DNA of 64,000 nucleotides from Alcaligenaceae bacterium. Lineage in GTDB: Bacteria; Pseudomonadota; Gammaproteobacteria; Burkholderiales; Burkholderiaceae_B. Under the pieces are notes generated by a model, which worked only from the letters and a program-made list of their open reading frames with translations, ran no database searches and had not been told where the DNA came from. The position numbers and the translations under genes are program-made. The stretch is from NCBI GenBank assembly GCA_029263615.1, contig JAJUFT010000001.1, positions 1-64,000 on the forward strand. The letters run 5' to 3'. The stretch's first letter is position 1; each line of letters starts with the position of its first letter. Positions 55,888 to 64,000 of the stretch are shown piece after piece.

Positions 55888-58173
55888 TCAACCCTTCACG
55901 CGCACAATCTTTTTCACCTGCGGTACATGACGAATGGCACGGATCACCTGCGCCAGGTGGTTGCGGCTGTCGACCTGCAGCGTGAGGTGAAGCACCGCCG
56001 TGGCACTGACATCGTCGTCCTGCATGGTGAGGTGCAGAATGTTGGAGTCGGCTTCCGTGATCTCCGCTGCCAGACGCCCCAGCACGCCCCGCTCGTTCAG
56101 GGCGGTGACGTCCAGGCGGGTGGTGAGGTGGCGCGCGGTCTTGGTGTCCCAGGCGACCGGAATCCAGCGCTCGGGTTCTCGGGCACGCTGGCGTTGCGCC
56201 ACCGAACACTCGGCCATGTGCACGACCAGCCCGTGGCCCAGGCGGATACCACCGATGATGGCATCACCCGGAAGCGGCCCACAGCAAGGCGCCAGCTGCA
56301 CGGCCTGGCCTTCGTTGCCATGAATGAGAATGGGTGTGGCCGTGGTGGCGGTGATTTCGTCGACCACCGCCGCGGTGGTGGCCACCATGGCGTTCTCGGG
56401 TGCGAAGCGCCGCGCAACAACTGCCGCCAGCCGCTTGCCCAGCCCGATATCGGCAAGAATCTCGTCGCGCGACTGGGCGCCCGAACCCTTGGCGAGTTTT
56501 TCCCATTCGGGATCGTCGTCGTCGGGGTAGGGCAGGTTCAGCTGATCGAAGGCCTGCAGGAGCAACCGCCGGCCGAAGGCCACGGATTCCTCGTACTTGA
56601 CCGTGCGCAGGTAATGGCGGATTTCCGAGCGTGCGCGGCCCGTGCGCACGTAATTGAGCCACTGAGCGCTGGGCCGCGAGGCGCTGGAGGTGACGATTTC
56701 CACCGAATCGCCGCTCTTGAGTTCGGTGCGAAGGGGGGCGAATTCGCCGTTGATTTTGGCGGCCACGGCCTGATTGCCGACGTCGGTGTGAATGGCATAG
56801 GCGAAGTCGACGGGCGTGGCGCCACGCGGCAGTGAAATGATCTTGCCGCGCGGCGTGAAGACATAGACGGCGTCGGGGAAGAGATCGACCTTCACGTGCT
56901 CGAGGAATTCGCCCGAGTCGCCCGTCTGGCTCTGAATGTCGAGCAGCGACTGCAGCCACTGGTGGGTGCGTTTCTGCAGGTCGTTGAGCGACACATTGGG
57001 ATCTTTGTACAGCCAGTGTGAGGCCACGCCTTCTTCGGCGACGTGATCCATGTCGCGGGTGCGGAACTGAAATTCGACCGGCGTGCCGTAGGGGCCGATC
57101 AGGGTGGTGTGCAGCGACTGATAGCCATTGAGCTTGGGAATGGCGATGTAATCCTTGAACTTGCCGGGGACCGGCCGATATAGCTGGTGCAGCGTCCCCA
57201 TGGCCAGATAGCATTCCGGCAGCGTGTGAACGATGATGCGGAAGCCGTAGATGTCGAGCACGTCGGAAAACGACTTCTTCTGTTCGACCATCTTCTTGTA
57301 GATGCCGTAGAGCGATTTCTCGCGCCCGGAGATCTCGGCTTCAATGCCGGCTGCCGGCAGTGCAGCACTGACGGCCTCGTGGATCTTGCTCAGCACTTCC
57401 CGCCGGTTGCCGCGAGCGGCCAGCAGGGCCTTGTGCAACACACGATAGCGGTTCGGGTGGATGGCCTGGAAGCAGAGATCCTGGAGTTCGCGAAACAGCG
57501 CATTCAAGCCCAGACGGTGGGCAATGGGCGTGTAGATTTCCAGTGTTTCGCGGGCGATGCGGCGGCGTTTCTCGGCAGAGACGGCGCCGAGCGTACGCAT
57601 GTTGTGCAGCCGGTCGGCCAGCTTGATGAGGATGACGCGCACGTCGCGCGCCATGGCCAGCAGCATCTTGCGGAAACTTTCCGCCTGCTGTTCTGCCTTG
57701 GAGGCGTATTCCAGGCGCTGCAGTTTGGTGACGCCGTCGACGATCTCGGCGACGTCGGCACCGAAGCGTTCTGCGATCTCCTGCTTGGAGACGTCCTGGT
57801 CTTCAATGACGTCGTGCAGGAGCGCCGCCATGAGGGAGGCGGCGTCGAGCTTCCAGCCCGCGCAGATTTCCGTGACGGCAATCGGGTGCGAAATGTAGGG
57901 CTCGCCGCTGGCCCGGAACTGGCCCAGGTGGGCCTGATCGGCAAAACGGTAGGCTTCCTTGACGCGTTCGACGTCCTTGGGATCGAGGTACTGGCGAATG
58001 ACTTCCGTCAGCGGGGCAAGCGAGGCAATGGCATTGCCGGGGGCTGCAGGCGCTGGGTGGGCCGCTTCACCGGGAACGCCCGCAGGCTGCTTGCCCCGGC
58101 GCCGCAGGCGAGGGCCTTTCTTGAGTACAGCCAGAAGGCCTGATGAGGCCCCGCGCAGCGTGGTGAATGCCAT
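55888..58173 (-). CDS. spoT: Bifunctional (p)ppGpp synthetase/hydrolase RelA/SpoT
   Basis: HD: SHPIAVTEICAGWKLDAASLMAALLHDVIEDQDVSKQEI; synthetase: YGIYKKMVEQKKSFSDVLDIYGFRIIV; TGS PRGATPVDFAYAIHTDVGNQ; C-terminal ACT; in-frame ATG at 58173. Confidence 0.96.
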   Translation of the reverse strand: MAFTTLRGASSGLLAVLKKGPRLRRRGKQPAGVPGEAAHPAPAAPGNAIASLAPLTEVIRQYLDPKDVERVKEAYRFADQAHLGQFRASGEPYISHPIAVTEICAGWKLDAASLMAALLHDVIEDQDVSKQEIAERFGADVAEIVDGVTKLQRLEYASKAEQQAESFRKMLLAMARDVRVILIKLADRLHNMRTLGAVSAEKRRRIARETLEIYTPIAHRLGLNALFRELQDLCFQAIHPNRYRVLHKALLAARGNRREVLSKIHEAVSAALPAAGIEAEISGREKSLYGIYKKMVEQKKSFSDVLDIYGFRIIVHTLPECYLAMGTLHQLYRPVPGKFKDYIAIPKLNGYQSLHTTLIGPYGTPVEFQFRTRDMDHVAEEGVASHWLYKDPNVSLNDLQKRTHQWLQSLLDIQSQTGDSGEFLEHVKVDLFPDAVYVFTPRGKIISLPRGATPVDFAYAIHTDVGNQAVAAKINGEFAPLRTELKSGDSVEIVTSSASRPSAQWLNYVRTGRARSEIRHYLRTVKYEESVAFGRRLLLQAFDQLNLPYPDDDDPEWEKLAKGSGAQSRDEILADIGLGKRLAAVVARRFAPENAMVATTAAVVDEITATTATPILIHGNEGQAVQLAPCCGPLPGDAIIGGIRLGHGLVVHMAECSVAQRQRAREPERWIPVAWDTKTARHLTTRLDVTALNERGVLGRLAAEITEADSNILHLTMQDDDVSATAVLHLTLQVDSRNHLAQVIRAIRHVPQVKKIVRVKG

Positions 58174-58192
58174 CGTGCCGCCCCCGGATGGA

Positions 58193-58396
58193 TCAGGTCG
58201 GAACCTTGCGCAGCATTTCCAGGCCGGTGACACCGGCGGCAATTTCCCGCAATGCGGTGACCGTGGGCTTGTTCTTGCTTTCGATGCGCGGTTCGTGACC
58301 CTGCGCGAGCTCGCGCGCACGATAGGTGGCGGCCAGCGTCAGCGCGAATCGGTTCGGGATCTTTTCCAGACAGTCTTCTACAGTAATACGTGCCAT
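58193..58396 (-). CDS. rpoZ: RNA polymerase omega subunit
   Basis: [31 protein letters not shown]. Confidence 0.97.
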   Translation of the reverse strand: MARITVEDCLEKIPNRFALTLAATYRARELAQGHEPRIESKNKPTVTALREIAAGVTGLEMLRKVPT

Positions 58397-58452
58397 GTTG
58401 TACCTCTTGTTCAGATTCTTGTGAGCCCCCGGTGGGGGGCGTGACCGCGGGT

Positions 58453-59094
58453 TCAGCCGCCCTGGGTTCCGGAACGAATCCCCAGCTGGGCGAAGAGCTC
58501 GGCGTGCCGGACAGACTGCGTGACGTAGCGCAACCTGGCCGCAGAAACAATGCTCGCAAGCTCGTCTAGAGCGGTGCTAAATTCTTGATTAATAATAACA
58601 TATTGACACTCTGAGACATGCGACATTTCGCCGCCGGCGGCCAGCAGACGGCGGGCAATCACGTGCGGTTCGTCCTGGCCGCGATTCTTCAGCCGGGTCT
58701 CGAGCGCTTCAATCGAAGGTGGCAGGATGAAAATGCCGATGGCATCGGGCAGGTGCTCGCGGACTTGCCGGGCGCCCTGCCAGTCGATTTCGAGCAGGAC
58801 GTCACGCCCGGCCCTCAGGGCCTCATCGATGCGGTCGCGCGGGGTGCCGTAGAAATTGCCGTGCACTTCTGCCCATTCGAGCATGGCCCCGGCATCGCGC
58901 AGCGCGTTGAATTCTTCGACGCTGACGAAACGGTAATGCTTGTCGTTGACTTCACCGGGGCGGGGCGGGCGGGTCGTGCAGGAAATCGACAACACCATGC
59001 TGGGTTCTCGCTCCAGAAGCGCGTTGACGAGACTTGATTTCCCGGCGCCGCTGGGCGCGACCACCATGAAGACGTTGCCAGAATATTGCGACAT
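58453..59094 (-). CDS. gmk: Guanylate kinase (start may be 59094 or 59109)
   Basis: [45 protein letters not shown]. Confidence 0.97.
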   Translation of the reverse strand: MSQYSGNVFMVVAPSGAGKSSLVNALLEREPSMVLSISCTTRPPRPGEVNDKHYRFVSVEEFNALRDAGAMLEWAEVHGNFYGTPRDRIDEALRAGRDVLLEIDWQGARQVREHLPDAIGIFILPPSIEALETRLKNRGQDEPHVIARRLLAAGGEMSHVSECQYVIINQEFSTALDELASIVSAARLRYVTQSVRHAELFAQLGIRSGTQGG

Positions 59095-59114
59095 GTTGGA
59101 AGGGGGCAAAACGG

Positions 59115-59447
59115 CTATTTTAGCGAAGTTGCAGCATCATCGTGGCCCAGTTCCCGAAGGGCGGCCGCCCAGCTGTCCAGGTCGGCGCAAAGCAGGGCCA
59201 CGGCGTCGTCGGCGTCCATGTTGAAGAGCACGTCTTCCAGGGCTGCGGCCGCTTCCTCGGGCGCACCGATGGCCACCACATGAAGATTGGCGCCATGCTC
59301 GAACTGTTCAGGCGGCACGAAGGCGGTGACTGCCTCGAGGTCGGGCGGGCTGATGGCCACATAGGCGCGCACCGGCAGGTCGTCCGCCAGGACGTCCAGG
59401 ACGACGCCATTGGGAAAGCGGCTCACAAGTTGGCTGGAGTTCGGCAT
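59115..59447 (-). CDS. Uncharacterised 110-aa acidic protein
   Basis: ATG at 59447 overlaps xthA stop (TGATG); coherent protein-like ORF in operon context. Confidence 0.7.
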   Translation of the reverse strand: MPNSSQLVSRFPNGVVLDVLADDLPVRAYVAISPPDLEAVTAFVPPEQFEHGANLHVVAIGAPEEAAAALEDVLFNMDADDAVALLCADLDSWAAALRELGHDDAATSLK

Positions 59448-60238
59448 CAGGCGTTTCCATTGAAGCAGAGGGTGGCAACGACAGGCGTGTGGTCGGAAGG
59501 CTGTTCCCAGGTGCGCGGAATCTTGTCGATATGACAATCGGTACAGAGCGGTCGCAGGGCTTCCGACAGCAGGATGTGGTCAATTCTGAGCCCCGCATTG
59601 CGACGGAAGGCGAAGCGACGGTAATCCCACCACGAAAATGACTTTTCTTCCTGAGGAAAGAGACGAAAGGCGTCCGTCAGGCCCAGATTCAGCAGGGCGC
59701 GAAACGCTTCGCGCTCGGGTTCGGACACAAGGACGTCGCCTTCCCACTTGGCCGGGTCGTGCACATCTTCATCGGCCGGCGCCACGTTGTAGTCGCCCAG
59801 GACGGCCAGCCGCGGGTACGTCTTGAGTTCCGCGTCCAGCCATTCCCGAAGGGCCTGGAACCACGCCAGCTTGTAAGTGTATTTGTCGCTGTCCAGGGAC
59901 TGACCATTGGGGCAATAGGCGCTGATCACTCGCACGGGACCGGCGGGAGAAGGCAGCGTGGTGGCGATCACCCGTTGCTGAGGGTCGTCGAAACCGGGCA
60001 GGTTGCGCTGGGTGTCGGAGCCGGGCTCACGGGAGATGATGGCCACGCCGTTGTAGGTTTTCTGCCCCGCCCAGACGGCGTGATAACCGATCTCGGTGAA
60101 CGCATCGAGCGGGAAGAATTCATTGGCGAGCTTGAGCTCCTGAAGGCAGAGCGCGTCCACGGGATTGGTCTCCAGCCAGGCGAGTACCTGCGGAAGCCGC
60201 ACTTTGAGGGAGTTGACGTTCCAGGTGGCGAGTTTCAC
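59447..60238 (-). CDS. xthA: Exodeoxyribonuclease III (probable GTG start 60238)
   Basis: KLATWNVNSLKVRLPQVLAWLE, LCLQELKL, YCPNGQSLDSDKYTYKLAWF, SDHTPVVATL. Confidence 0.95.
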   Translation of the reverse strand: MKLATWNVNSLKVRLPQVLAWLETNPVDALCLQELKLANEFFPLDAFTEIGYHAVWAGQKTYNGVAIISREPGSDTQRNLPGFDDPQQRVIATTLPSPAGPVRVISAYCPNGQSLDSDKYTYKLAWFQALREWLDAELKTYPRLAVLGDYNVAPADEDVHDPAKWEGDVLVSEPEREAFRALLNLGLTDAFRLFPQEEKSFSWWDYRRFAFRRNAGLRIDHILLSEALRPLCTDCHIDKIPRTWEQPSDHTPVVATLCFNGNA

Positions 60239-60380
60239 GTTGCGACTTGTGGGAGGGCTAAGAGCCAGGGTTGCGAGACCCATCATCATAGCAGCGACCG
60301 CCTGCCTGCTTTGGCGCGCGCAGTCGGCCGCGGAGGGTTTTCAAGGCTTGACGATTGCCCGGAACCCATTACTGACCTAT

Positions 60381-60443
60381 ATTGTATTTAATAGTTACAA
60401 TTTGGGGTGGCCGCCACAAGCGACCTAGAACAAGCGGCCCCAA
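60381..60443 (+). promoter_or_regulatory. Candidate operator/leader: ATTGTA-N9-TACAAT palindrome followed by a bulged stem TTGGGG-tgg-CCGC ... GCGG-CCCCAA
   Basis: Inverted repeats read directly in an AT-rich patch upstream of the EAL-HDOD gene. Confidence 0.35.
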
Positions 60444-60483
60444 CCCATCGGGAGCCAGGCATCGAGAAAGGATTTCACGACTT

Positions 60484-61743
60484 ATGGCGGCAGATTGTCC
60501 GACCAATATGATCGACCCTTCCAGCAGCGGATCGCATCTTCAGAACTACTGCATCGCCTTGCAGCCCATCTGCGACGCCGATCTCAAGCACGTGGCCGAT
60601 GAGCTGCTCTATCGGGACAGCGCGAATGCGAGTTCCGCCAGCCTCACGGAAGCCCAGGCGGTGGAGGCCACGGCCCGCGTCTGCAACATTGCTTTCTACG
60701 AGATCGGCGCACGCCAGCTGGTGGGCGACCGCAAACTGTTTGTGAACGCGCCGCGCGAGTGGCTGTTGCAGCCCGAATTGTTGCCGCCGGAACCCGACCG
60801 TGTCGTGATCGAAGTGTTGGAAACCGTGGTTGGCGATGAACAGGTGCTGGCGAGCCTGCATCAGATTCGCGACATGGGGTTCCAGATCGCGCTCGACGAC
60901 TTCGTGTTGACGGAGGCCACGCGGCCGTTGCTGGATGTGGCCCACATCATCAAGGTCGATGCGCTGGAACCGCTGGATCCGGCCGCTGTCGACCTCTACC
61001 GTTCGCGCGGGTTGCGCCTCCTGGCCGAGAAAGTCGAAGACATGGAAAGCTTCGAACGGTTCAAATCGATGGGTTTTTCCCTGTTTCAGGGTTACTTCTA
61101 CGCGCGCGCGCAAGTCCGCGATCAGGGCGCCGGTCATCGCAGCAACAACCATGCGGCCCTGGTTCATCTGCTGGTGGAACTGCAGCGCGGCGAACCGAAA
61201 ATCCGCGACATCGAGCGGGTCATCGCGCAAGACGCATCACTCACCTTTCTGCTCCTGCGCTACGCCAACTCGGCCATGTTCCACTATAAGGGTGCCATCA
61301 AGACACTCTTCCAGGCGCTACAGTTGCTGGGACTCAAACGGGCGGGCAGTCTTGCGCTGACGATGCTGCTCGCCAATCACGGCCCGGCCTGCATGCTAAT
61401 GCTTTCCAGGGCCCTGACCCGCGCCGCCATGTGCGAGCGGCTGGCCGATGCCAAGGGCCTGGACGGCGACGTGGCGTTCTTCGTCGGGATTCTGTCCATG
61501 ATGGGCGAGATGCTGGGCCAGTCGCTTCCCGAGCTGTTGCAGGAGCTCAAGCTGTCAAAGGAAATCGAACTCGCCGTGATGGAGCGCCAGGGTGAGCTGG
61601 GGCAGCTGCTTGAAGCCGTGGAAACGTTCGAGGCAGCGCGCATGGCTGGGTGGCCTCCCGAGCGCGTGGAGCGGTTCAATCGCACCTGGTTCCAGAGCCA
61701 GGTATGGTCCACCCAGATCCTGTCCATGATCGGCCAGGCGTGA
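60484..61743 (+). CDS. EAL-HDOD (YuxH-like) signalling protein with degenerate EAL domain
   Basis: ELLYRD in place of the ExLxR motif; ALDDFVLTEAT lacks DDFGTG; SLFQGYFYA; C-terminal HDOD LLRYANSAMFHYKGAIKTLFQALQLLGLKRAGSLALTMLLA. Confidence 0.9.
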   Translation: MAADCPTNMIDPSSSGSHLQNYCIALQPICDADLKHVADELLYRDSANASSASLTEAQAVEATARVCNIAFYEIGARQLVGDRKLFVNAPREWLLQPELLPPEPDRVVIEVLETVVGDEQVLASLHQIRDMGFQIALDDFVLTEATRPLLDVAHIIKVDALEPLDPAAVDLYRSRGLRLLAEKVEDMESFERFKSMGFSLFQGYFYARAQVRDQGAGHRSNNHAALVHLLVELQRGEPKIRDIERVIAQDASLTFLLLRYANSAMFHYKGAIKTLFQALQLLGLKRAGSLALTMLLANHGPACMLMLSRALTRAAMCERLADAKGLDGDVAFFVGILSMMGEMLGQSLPELLQELKLSKEIELAVMERQGELGQLLEAVETFEAARMAGWPPERVERFNRTWFQSQVWSTQILSMIGQA

Positions 61744-61823
61744 GGGCTGCAGCGCAGCCTGCCCGACCGCGGTATGATCTTCGGATTTCATCCATGACGC
61801 GATAATGTAGAGGAGATAGGAAC

Positions 61824-63005
61824 ATGGAAGACGTCGTAATCGTTGCGGCCTGCCGTACCGCAATCGGTGATTTCGGGGGAGCGCTCAAGGACGTTCCGCC
61901 CACGGAGCTCGGGGCGACCGTCGTGCGAGCGGCCCTGGATCGTGCAGGGGTGGCGCCGGCCGACGTCAACCATGTGGTGTTCGGGCAGGTCATCAATACA
62001 GAACCGCGCGACATGTATCTGTCGCGTGTCGCGGCGCTGAATGCCGGCATTCCGGATCACGCCGTCGCCATGAACGTGAACCGTCTGTGCGGCTCTGGCT
62101 TGCAGGCCATCATCAGTGCTGCGCAATCCATCATGCTGGGTGATGCCCAGGTCGCCGTGGCGGGCGGCGCGGAAAACATGAGCCGCGCGCCCTATATGGC
62201 TCCCGCCCAGCGCTGGGGCGCCCGCATGGGCGACGCCGTGATGGTCGACATGATGACCGGAGCGCTGTCCGACCCGCTGGAACGCGTCCACATGGGCGTG
62301 ACGGCCGAAAACGTTGCCAAACGGTATGGCATCAGCCGCGCCGACCAGGACGCCCTGGCCCTGTCTTCGCACAACCGCGCCGAAAACGCCATCCGCAACG
62401 GCTATTTCCGCTCGCAGATCGTGCCGATCGTGCAGAAGACGCGCAAGGGCGAAGTGGTCTTCGATACCGACGAGCACGTGCGCATGGGCGCGACGGCCGA
62501 CAACTTCTCCGGCCTGAAGCCCGTCTTCGTGAAGGAAGATGGCACGGTCACTGCAGGGAATGCCTCCAGCATCAACGATGGCGCTTCCGCCGTGTTGCTC
62601 ATGAGTGCCAGCCAGGCGCAGCAGCGTGGCATCAAGCCGATGGCGCGACTTGTGGCCTACGCCCATGCGGGGGTCGAACCGCTGTATATGGGCATCGGCC
62701 CGGTCCCCGCCACCCGCATGGTGCTCGAGCGGGCCGGCATCCGTGCCGATCAGCTCGACGTGATCGAATCCAATGAAGCCTTCGCCGCGCAGGCCTGCGC
62801 AGTCATCAAGGAACTGGGACTGGATCCTGCGAAGGTCAACCCCAACGGCAGTGGGATCAGTCTGGGCCATCCCATCGGAGCCACGGGCGCCATCATCACG
62901 ACGAAGGCGCTCCACGAGCTCGAGCGCGTGCAGGGCCGCTACGCCCTGGTGACCATGTGCATTGGCGGCGGTCAGGGCATTGCGGCGATTTTCGAGCGTG
63001 TCTGA
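61824..63005 (+). CDS. Acetyl-CoA acetyltransferase (beta-ketothiolase)
   Basis: VNRLCGSGLQAIISAAQSIMLGDAQVAVAGGAENMSRAPY, NPNGSGISLGHPIGATGAIIT, VTMCIGGGQGIAAIFE. Confidence 0.96.
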   Translation: MEDVVIVAACRTAIGDFGGALKDVPPTELGATVVRAALDRAGVAPADVNHVVFGQVINTEPRDMYLSRVAALNAGIPDHAVAMNVNRLCGSGLQAIISAAQSIMLGDAQVAVAGGAENMSRAPYMAPAQRWGARMGDAVMVDMMTGALSDPLERVHMGVTAENVAKRYGISRADQDALALSSHNRAENAIRNGYFRSQIVPIVQKTRKGEVVFDTDEHVRMGATADNFSGLKPVFVKEDGTVTAGNASSINDGASAVLLMSASQAQQRGIKPMARLVAYAHAGVEPLYMGIGPVPATRMVLERAGIRADQLDVIESNEAFAAQACAVIKELGLDPAKVNPNGSGISLGHPIGATGAIITTKALHELERVQGRYALVTMCIGGGQGIAAIFERV

Positions 63006-63789
63006 ATCTGCACGGCATGGCGGGCAGTACGTGCCCTGGGAAGACGACGAGCCAACGATCTCCGAGGCTTCCGGCATCCGCTACCTGCATTTCGGTTCGG
63101 AATGGGTGCAGGGCGCCATGCGCCTGCGCCGTCCGAACGACCTGGTCATCGCCTACACTCAGCAGATGATGGCCTGGCTTCTGCTCCTGGACCCGGACAC
63201 CGACACCGAGGTCGGCATTCTGGGCCTGGGCGCAGGCGCCTTGCTGCGCTTCACCCTGCGCAACACCCCTGCGCAGATCACGACGGTCGAGTGGAACCCG
63301 ATGGTGACGGCGGTGTGCCGAGCCCACTTCCGGCTTCCCGACTCGCCCCGCTCGGTGATTCACCACGAAGATGCGGCCGAGTGGGTCAAATGGCCCGAGA
63401 ATATCGGACGCCATTCTGCCCTGATGGTCGATCTGTACGATGCAGAGGCCGAAGGGCCGGTGCGCGGCTCGCTCGAGTTCTATCAGGATTGCGCCCGCGC
63501 GCTGGGCGAGACCGGCGTCATCACGGTGAATCTGTTCGGCAACCACCCGAGCTTCGAGCCCAACCTCCAGGCATTGCGGGCGGCCTTCCCTCAGGGGGTG
63601 CTGGTCCTGCCGGAAGTCGACGCCGGCAATCGCGTGGCCCTGGGCGTGAAGGGCAGGCTCTTCGACCTTTCCGTGGGCCGTTTTCTCGAACGCGCCGAAC
63701 GGGTGGAACGCCAATATCGCCTGCCGGCCCTGCGCTGGGCACGCGACATCCTGCAGCAGCTTCAGGAAGGCGCCGCTCCCCGCGACTGA
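62998..63789 (+). CDS. Spermidine synthase-like protein (probable GTG start)
   Basis: IRYLHFGSEWVQGAMRL, VGILGLGAGALLRFTLRNTPAQITTVEWNPMV, VDLYDAEAEGPVRGSLEFYQDCARALGETGVITVNLFG. Confidence 0.85.
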   Translation: MSESARHGGQYVPWEDDEPTISEASGIRYLHFGSEWVQGAMRLRRPNDLVIAYTQQMMAWLLLLDPDTDTEVGILGLGAGALLRFTLRNTPAQITTVEWNPMVTAVCRAHFRLPDSPRSVIHHEDAAEWVKWPENIGRHSALMVDLYDAEAEGPVRGSLEFYQDCARALGETGVITVNLFGNHPSFEPNLQALRAAFPQGVLVLPEVDAGNRVALGVKGRLFDLSVGRFLERAERVERQYRLPALRWARDILQQLQEGAAPRD

Positions 63790-63979
63790 CCCGCCGACCG
63801 ACGCCCCGCCCGATGGCGTCGTGCCCGGCGGGCGCCCGAATCCGACGGGTAGTTCGGGCAGTGGCAGTGTTCCGGTTTCCCTGCACGGGATTTCCCCGGA
63901 GACAAGCCCCTGGTTCTCAAATACACTTACGCGCTATCGTGGCATATTGCAGCCAGAAACCTTTGCCAAGGAGCCTTTC

Positions 63980-64000
63980 ATGCAGTCGAGAATCCCTTTC
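63980..64000 (+). CDS. Probable start of a truncated CDS (MQSRIPF...)
   Basis: ATG at 63980 preceded by AAGGAG; continues past window edge. Confidence 0.4.

Noticed and set aside
61788-63077. 429-aa minus-strand ORF antisense to the thiolase
   Set aside because: Mirror-frame artefact with no domain motifs.

Overview
The window is gene-dense, GC-rich chromosomal DNA that looks betaproteobacterial, probably Burkholderiales/Alcaligenaceae-like (inferred from gene content and synteny; no search was run). I call about 55 protein-coding genes. Almost all belong to recognisable housekeeping families: terC-hemCDXY, ppa, ubiUVT, recCBD, an ABC-2 exporter, nnr, tadA, ldcA, ybiT, tsaD, plsY, surE-pcm-nlpD-exonuclease-rlmD, argH, an MscS channel with P-II, ubiC, rlmJ, ppiD, tesA/ybbA, a TRAP transporter, xthA-(unknown)-gmk-rpoZ-spoT, two c-di-GMP-type proteins and a thiolase. 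I found no rRNA, tRNA, CRISPR array, IS element or prophage. No clearly new multi-gene system is evident. The points most worth a second look are: (1) a 42-aa membrane smORF missing from the ORF track, between terC and hemC; (2) a surE-pcm-nlpD...rlmD locus with no rpoS in its usual place; (3) a P-II gene overlapping an MscS-type channel gene by ATGA; (4) a tesA/ybbA divergent pair whose start codons overlap on one GCATGC palindrome, with no ybbP permease next to it; (5) an uncharacterised 110-aa protein coupled to exonuclease III upstream of gmk-rpoZ-spoT; (6) an EAL-HDOD protein with a degenerate EAL domain behind a structured AT-rich leader; (7) a His-rich Spy-like periplasmic protein with a 21-nt tandem repeat.
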